Below, piece after piece: positions 54,358 to 59,563 of a DNA stretch of 59,563 nt (positions are counted from its first letter, which is position 1; each line of letters opens with the position of its first letter). This stretch comes from Rhizaria sp. SCN 62-66. Taxonomy: Eukaryota > Rhizaria, unplaced. The notes under the pieces are model-generated. The model saw only the letters and a list, made by a program, of their open reading frames with translations, ran no database searches and was not told the origin of the DNA. The stretch spans positions 1 to 59,563 of the forward strand of contig MEDY01000159.1 in the NCBI GenBank assembly GCA_001724265.1. The letters run 5' to 3'. The position numbers were made by a program, and so were the translations under genes.

Positions 54358-55089
54358 GCAACGTGTGTGTGCGGCCGCCTTCTAAGGTCAAGTGTGTGAT
54401 TGCTTCCATCAATTTTGTTGTTATATAGTCGTTCTGTTATTGATAATATTGGATTTTCTCTTTTTTTGTTTCTCGTCTAGTTTCGCTTTCGTTTGAGATT
54501 AGCTTTGATACTTTACGTTCGTCATAATTTCCTTGGCTGCTGGTGATCGTGGCAGACTATCTTTGAGTGTGAATATTTGCCAATTTTGTGAGTATACGAT
54601 GTGGTCGTTGTCCTTTCGTCATCATCAATACATTTATCAATCTTTTCATCTCGAACCACTGTTATATAACCCAGATCGTCTCAGCGCACTATGCTAGTCA
54701 TGTGTAAACTCGCTGGGTGTATTATGAATTGCTCTGTTCGTGCTACGTACGACTGATCAAGCAAGAAATATCGGAAGATGCGTTTCAATGCACAGTGCAT
54801 GCCAAGTTTTCAGGGAAGAATCGACAGATTGGCCCTCTGTCCCATGTGTTAGGATGACAATACAACTGACATTGAACAAACAACAGCAATCCAGCAAGCG
54901 GCAACAGTGCGAAGAAAGCATGCTGTGCGCATCGCACGAACTGCCAATAGTACTGTACCGACAAAATTAAAAACTAAGTACATATTTTAAAAAAGCGTCA
55001 TTCTGTCATACAAACAAAGACAGCATTCACCGTCCGATCGATCCAGCGTGTAGTTTTATAGACTTGACTGCGAAAGAGCGTTGTGTCGC
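54344..55089. other. Convergent intergenic region
   Basis: 746 bp of AT-rich DNA between the permease and the rhomboid-like gene, with T-rich stretches near 54420-54480. No convincing ORF or RNA gene was seen. Confidence 0.5.
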
Positions 55090-56218
55090 TCACACAAGCG
55101 AGCGGCGCTCCTCGTCGTCGCCCTTCTCGCCCTTGCCGGTGTGTTTCGCGCCCACGTTGGCGGCGACGAAGTCGACAAAGCCCAGCCCCGAGGCGCGGAG
55201 GCGGTTCTCAGCCACGGCGAAGACAGAGCCCGCGGCGGCGCCCATGGCCATGTACATCCACGAGATGGGGTCCGCGCCCGGCGTCAGCGCCGCGTAGCTC
55301 GACATCGCGGGGCCCATCGCCTGCGCGAGACAAAAGAAGAGCGAGCACGAAACAAGAGTTCGGCCGAGGCAAGGAGTTAAGTCGACAAGAGAAAAATAAA
55401 GTGAAATCGTGCTTTACAATGCATGATTAGAAACAAAATGCTCGCAAAATACTAAAGGAGAGTAAATATCATGGGTCATGTTCCACGGCGCCGTACCTGC
55501 GTAAACATGGAGATGAGCGTGGTGCCGTAAATGACGAAGACGACGACTGCAGTGACCGTGGAGCGCCAGTCGAGCGCGATGGCGCCCATGACGAGCAGGT
55601 AGCCGAAGAAGCCGAAGACGAGAACGGAGGAGCCGGTGTGGAGGTGCTCCTCGCCGAACGCCCAAACGCCAATGCCGCCGAGGACGGCGATGGTGGCGAC
55701 GAGGTATGAGAAGATAGCGACGCCGCGCGCGCGCATCAGCACAAAGGCGCCCAGGATGAGCAGCGGGAGCGCGTTGATGACCAGGTGCGACAGCGAAACG
55801 TGCAGGAACGGCGCGACGGGAATGCCCCAAAGCCCGACAAGCGAGCGCGGGTAGATGCCGAACTTGTGCAGCTGGCCGGACATGCCCATGTCGACGCCGG
55901 CGCAGATGAGCATCACGGCCAGCATCGACAAGAGCACGCCGATCTTGAGACGCCAGTTCTCGACGTTATTCTGCAGAAAAGAAAACAAAAACAAAACAAG
56001 GGGATATGTTGGTCATATTATAATGTTTGTGTAAAAATGTGCGCGTTGGAGTGGTTTTTGTGAAGCGCGAGAGAGTGATAGTGTGATGTTAGGGCTGGTT
56101 ATCGTACCTTTCCGAAGACGACAGCGAGAATGGACTCGATGGAGCTGGTCTCGCGCTCGATGGCCTTCGTGGCCTCGCGCTTCACGGCGTCAGACACTGC
56201 GTCCTCGACAAAACCCAT
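55090..56218 (-). CDS. Rhomboid-like membrane protein lacking the catalytic histidine
   Basis: There are three exons: 56218-56108, 55970-55497 and 55320-55090 (donors GTACGA and GTACGG; phase 0). They give 271 residues and TGA. A 45-residue cytoplasmic N terminus precedes six or more membrane helices. The order follows the bacterial-type rhomboid pattern: GLWGIPVAPFLHVSLSHLV then INALPLLILG (oxyanion His99 and Asn), GIGVWAFGEEH, HTGSSVLVFGFFGYLL and ISWMYMAMGAAAG. The catalytic Ser is kept (Ser152 in GSSV, normally GASG). In the last motif the family reads SWxGH, but here it is SWMYM, with Met219 where the catalytic His should be. The Gly after the Ser is Val. It is therefore probably a rhomboid pseudoprotease (iRhom/derlin-like role in trafficking or quality control) rather than a protease. 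The C terminus is polar and acidic. Confidence 0.82.
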
Positions 56219-56785
56219 GGTTAAGGAAGGGAAATGTTGAGGGAAACACCCTGTGTGTCAGTGAGTGGCAGCCAGAGAGGAAGTGAGAGCAAGGGGGGAG
56301 CAGAGCAGAGGATGAGAAGATAACTTTCGAGGGTGGTTTGGTGAATTCATCATGTAGCTGCAGTGCTCTGGCAAATAAGTTATGCAGAAATAATCGTTGA
56401 AAACATCATAGTTCTATTACAATGCTCCATACGGAAAAGAGTCTTGAAACCAGCACTGGCAATTCTCCTTTGGTCGACCGCCAGCCCAGCAGCCAGAAAC
56501 ATGATTTGCTCGCGGCTGGTTCCGAAAAAATCTGAGCGGGCAGCCTCTAAAATTTTGAAATAGAGAACATGTCTAGCTCGTTAAATCCTCCGATGTCGCT
56601 TTTGCGATTGAAATCTGGATGTGTTTGTGTGGTGATATTTGTGAAGTTTCTTTTATTTTTTAAATGCACTCACTCCCCATCTCCCCATCTCGTTTGGCGC
56701 CCTACTCTCTCTTCCCCTTCACAACTCCCAGCTCGCGCCCTTTCACTTCCTCCGCTACACCGCCATTGCGTCCACTTGCAGTCGC
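56219..56785. promoter_or_regulatory. Divergent promoter region, rhomboid-like / coiled-coil gene
   Basis: 567 bp between the two ATGs. The 120 bp before 56786 are strongly pyrimidine-rich on the plus strand, a feature shared with the leaders of the PP2C and MYST genes. Nothing else was seen. Confidence 0.45.
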
Positions 56786-59563
56786 ATGAGCTCCCCCGGG
56801 GTTTTTATGTCCTCTTCCCTAGGGGTCTTTACCGACCCCATCTGCGACGACCGCAGCCTCGACACTCTGCTGCAGCAACACGGCATCGGCTCCTCTGCCG
56901 CTGCCGCTGCCCCAGCCTTTGGCTCTTGCTCTAGCGCAGGTCTCCTCCCTGCTGAGTGCTACACCGCTAACCTAGCTGGCGCTTGCTGCTCCTCCTGCTC
57001 AGACTCCAGCTCTAGCTCCCCTTGCAGCAGCAGTCACGGGCATGGGCACGGCAACAACAGCAGCAACTGCTCTGGGTCGAGCTCCAGCTCCGGCTCTCTG
57101 TCGTCGCTTCTCAGCGCTGCCAGCGCCCACGGACCCAGCGCCCTCTTCCCCGGCGCATCGGCTCACCCGCCCTCGGCCTCCACGGCGGGCGCCGTGAACG
57201 TCAACGACCTTTTTTCGGTCCTGCGGAACGCCTCGCAGGCCATGAGCCTGGTGCCACCCACCACCACGGCCGCGCTCTCCAACGTCGCGGCCACGCACGG
57301 CAACGGCCACAACGCGCGCGGACAGCAACAGCAGCAGTACGGGCCGTTCCCGTCGCCCGCCGCCTCGACCGCGGGCGTCGGCAGCGCCTACGCGTCGACC
57401 ATGATGATGACTACGACAGCGACTCCCCCTCGCTTCACTGCAACCACTTCGTCGTCATCGTCCTCGTCCAGCATGTCCCCGGTGAGCTACCTAGCCAACA
57501 CCACGGACCCCGGCAGCTGCTCCTTAGACGACAGCGGCGACAGCACATGCGCCGTCATCGCAGCCCCTTACATGACGGCGGCCGCGTCCTTCGGATCCCC
57601 CACCTCGGCCCCAGCCCACGGACACGGCCATGGCCACCCGCTAAACCCCAGCCTGTTTGCGAGCGAGCTCTCCGGCGCCGGGCTGTCCCCGCTGCCGCCG
57701 CCGGACGCGCTGTCCTGGGCCGCGGCCTCGGCCGACCGCCGCGCCCTCCGCTCCCAGTCCTCCTCTCTCGCCGCCGCGCTCGCGCAGCGCGACTCCGAGG
57801 CGTCCACACTCGTGCGCGAGCTCAAGGCGGCGCGCGCGGGGCAGGAGCGCGCGCTGGCTGAGCTGGCGGCGGCGCGGCGCGGCGAGCGCAAGAGCGAACG
57901 CGACTGGGCGCGCCAGCTCGACGCCGAGCGCGAGCGGGCCGCGGCCGCGTGCGGGGAGCGGGACCGTGTCGCCGCCGAGAACGCGCGGTTGGTGCGCGAC
58001 TGGGACGAGGTGCGGCTCGACTTGCTGCGCTGCCCGCAGGTGCTGCGCGCGGTGCGGGAGTCGGGTACTGAGGCAGTGCTCAAGGCGTGTCAGCGCAACA
58101 ACATGAACACGCACTTCACCAACGCCGCGAAGGCAGCGAGGCCGAGCTCTAGCTCGAGTAAGGCGAGTGTCGTTGATCATGACAACGACGATGATGATGA
58201 CAGCGACGATTCTAGCAATAACGACAACAACGGATATGATAGCGACTGCGAGTGCGCGTGCCGCGGTAGCCACGGGCACGGTGACCGCAACGAGGGCGCT
58301 GGGTACGACAACACGGAGTGTATTAGCGAGCAGTGCCCCTGTGTGTGCATACGCTGCGACCCCCACAGCACCAAGGACGCTTTCCAGAGCAATACTGCGA
58401 ACGCTGACGACGCCAGTTTGGGCAAGACGCGCGCCCGCATCCGCGCCAAGGCCGCCAAGGCCGCGAAGGCTGCCGCCGCCGCCGCCAAGGCGTGCGAGCC
58501 GGTGTTCTCGCAGCACCCGCGGCGGCTGATCGCGATCCTGCAGCAGCATTGCGCGGCGCAGACGGCGGCGACGGCGGCCGCGACCGCGCGCGCCACCGCC
58601 GCCGCGCGCGCCTTCGCAGCGGAGAAGGCGACTCTGCTGGCCGCGGTGACGGCGGCGCAGGCCGAGACCGCGGCCGTGGGCCGCCGGACTCGGGCCCTTG
58701 CGGCGGCCGCGGCGCGCTCGCACGCCCTCACCAAGCGCCTGCTCACGACGTCCGGCTCCGCGCACGGCGCCGCCGGCAGCTGTCCGAATGACGACGATGC
58801 CTGCGAGAACGCTGAGCAGCAGCAGCAGCCTGGTGACTGCGAGCAGTGGGGGCTCGACGACCTGGAGGCGCTCGCGCGCGAGCTGGACGCCGCGCAGCGC
58901 GCCGCGGCCGCGGAGCGCGCGCGCCTGACCAGCGAGCTGGCCACGCTGGCCGAGGCCCATGACGCCGCGTTGAAGCGCCACGCGGCCGAGGTGGCGGCGC
59001 TGAAGCAGCAGCTCGAGGGCGTACTGGCGGCCGCCGAGGCCGGCGCGGCGGCGCTCGTTACAGCCCGCGGCGAAGGCGGGCAGCAGCTGACGCGCGCGGA
59101 GGTCGCCGAGGCCGCGGCAGTCGCCGCCGAGGCCGACGCCGCCGCCGCGCGAGCCGACGCCGAGGCCGCCGCCGCAAATGTCGCCGAGCTGACCGCGCGT
59201 GTCGCCGAGCTGCAGCTGGCGCTGCTGGCCAAGGACGAGGATCTTCACGGCCACGACGCGCGCGCCGCCGCCGCCGCCGAGACCGCGGCGACCGCCAGCG
59301 CGGCCTCGGCCTCGCACCGGGACCTGGCGCTCGCTGCGTTGGCCCGCGCGCGCGCGCGCCGCACGCTGGCCTCGGCCTTCACGGGCTGGGTCCGCGCCGC
59401 AGCCCGCCGCCGCGCCGCCGCCGCGGTCTCCACGAGCGACACGGCGGTCGCCAAGGCGCGCGAGACGGCGCTGCGCGCGTTCGCGGCGGCGCGCGCGGCG
59501 CGGGCGCGGGAGCTGGCTCGCTCGCACCTGCTGCAGTGGCGCGCGCGCGCCGCGGCGCGCCTG
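56786..59563 (+). CDS. Ala-rich coiled-coil protein with SFI1-like segments, 3' end outside the window
   Basis: The frame is open for 926 codons from ATG (56786) to the last base, with no stop, so the gene is cut by the window edge. Residues 1 to about 290 are Ser/Ala/Gly-rich with HGHGHG and Gln runs. Coiled coil begins near ALAQRDSEASTLVRELKAAR (about 330) and includes NARLVRDWDEVRLDLLRCPQ. An Asp/Asn-rich acidic loop and a Cys cluster (CECACRG; CPCVCIRC) lie near 58190-58360. A long Ala/Arg/Glu coiled coil follows (LEALARELDAAQ; ALKRHAAEVAALKQQLEG). The last 100 residues contain LASAFTGWVRAAARRR and RSHLLQWRARAAARL, which resemble the F--W/L--W spacing of SFI1-type centrin-binding repeats. 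A centrosomal or basal-body role is an inference. No UAG is present. Confidence 0.7.
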   Translation, partial: MSSPGVFMSSSLGVFTDPICDDRSLDTLLQQHGIGSSAAAAAPAFGSCSSAGLLPAECYTANLAGACCSSCSDSSSSSPCSSSHGHGHGNNSSNCSGSSSSSGSLSSLLSAASAHGPSALFPGASAHPPSASTAGAVNVNDLFSVLRNASQAMSLVPPTTTAALSNVAATHGNGHNARGQQQQQYGPFPSPAASTAGVGSAYASTMMMTTTATPPRFTATTSSSSSSSSMSPVSYLANTTDPGSCSLDDSGDSTCAVIAAPYMTAAASFGSPTSAPAHGHGHGHPLNPSLFASELSGAGLSPLPPPDALSWAAASADRRALRSQSSSLAAALAQRDSEASTLVRELKAARAGQERALAELAAARRGERKSERDWARQLDAERERAAAACGERDRVAAENARLVRDWDEVRLDLLRCPQVLRAVRESGTEAVLKACQRNNMNTHFTNAAKAARPSSSSSKASVVDHDNDDDDDSDDSSNNDNNGYDSDCECACRGSHGHGDRNEGAGYDNTECISEQCPCVCIRCDPHSTKDAFQSNTANADDASLGKTRARIRAKAAKAAKAAAAAAKACEPVFSQHPRRLIAILQQHCAAQTAATAAATARATAAARAFAAEKATLLAAVTAAQAETAAVGRRTRALAAAAARSHALTKRLLTTSGSAHGAAGSCPNDDDACENAEQQQQPGDCEQWGLDDLEALARELDAAQRAAAAERARLTSELATLAEAHDAALKRHAAEVAALKQQLEGVLAAAEAGAAALVTARGEGGQQLTRAEVAEAAAVAAEADAAAARADAEAAAANVAELTARVAELQLALLAKDEDLHGHDARAAAAAETAATASAASASHRDLALAALARARARRTLASAFTGWVRAAARRRAAAAVSTSDTAVAKARETALRAFAAARAARARELARSHLLQWRARAAARL

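Noticed and set aside
57641-59527. 628-codon minus-strand frame opposite the right-edge gene
   Set aside because: The plus-strand frame from ATG 56786 is open for all 926 codons and has coherent coiled-coil sequence. The antisense frame is Arg/Gly-rich shadow sequence.
1-59563. CRISPR arrays, operons, ribosome binding sites, bacterial promoters
   Set aside because: Spliceosomal introns, MYST, JmjC, RFT1 and delta-tubulin show this is eukaryotic DNA. Repeats present are triplet runs and dispersed short motifs, not spaced arrays.

Overview
This is about 59.6 kb of nuclear DNA from a unicellular eukaryote. Coding sequence is GC-rich, with long Ala, Gly, Ser, Asn and Gln runs. Introns (137-255 nt) and intergenic DNA are AT-rich. 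A delta-tubulin gene points to a lineage with basal bodies or flagella. A mitochondrial Hsp70 with a presequence-like N terminus points to a mitochondrion or a derived organelle. RFT1 shows ER N-glycan assembly. I cannot place the organism from the sequence alone.

The most unusual feature is the genetic code. At four separate loci, long open frames in the SAME frame are interrupted only by TAG (8 codons in all). All 14 genes whose 3' end I can see stop with TAA or TGA, never TAG once those TAGs are read through. Several of these TAGs lie in glutamine-rich stretches. The simplest reading is that UAG is a sense codon here, probably Gln, while UAA and UGA stay stops. The coding features are built on that reading and each affected gene is marked.

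Layout, left to right: a retrotransposon Gag-like ORF (+, 196-1275); an unrecognised helical protein (-, 1327-3765); an inflated delta-tubulin (-, 4514-9658); divergent from it a MYST histone acetyltransferase (+, four exons, 10224-14703); an RPP38-like RNase P/MRP subunit (-, four exons, 15113-17384); a JMJD7-like JmjC hydroxylase (-, three exons, 17780-20212); divergent from it an unrecognised 1893-residue protein with three UAG codons (+, 20447-26128); a coiled-coil protein (+, 27180-29105); a BT1-family folate/biopterin-type transporter (-, four exons, 30135-33289); divergent RFT1 (+, 33919-36825); mitochondrial Hsp70 (-, two exons, 37420-39675); divergent from it a 3148-residue PP2C phosphatase with one UAG (+, 40670-50116); an FtsX/ABC3-type permease (+, three exons, 50452-54343); a rhomboid-like protein lacking the catalytic His (-, three exons, 55090-56218); and a coiled-coil protein running off the right edge (+, 56786 onward).

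The genes are a mixture of housekeeping functions (chromatin, RNase P, cytoskeleton, N-glycosylation, mitochondrial chaperone, transport, signalling). Apart from frequent divergent pairs sharing 235-995 bp promoters, I see no functional clustering. Two other unexplained signals run across unrelated genes: a dispersed element resembling (G/C)TAAGTACC followed by CTTAGACGC, and a dispersed 9-mer CTCACGGTC. Splice donors are mostly GTACG rather than GTAAG.
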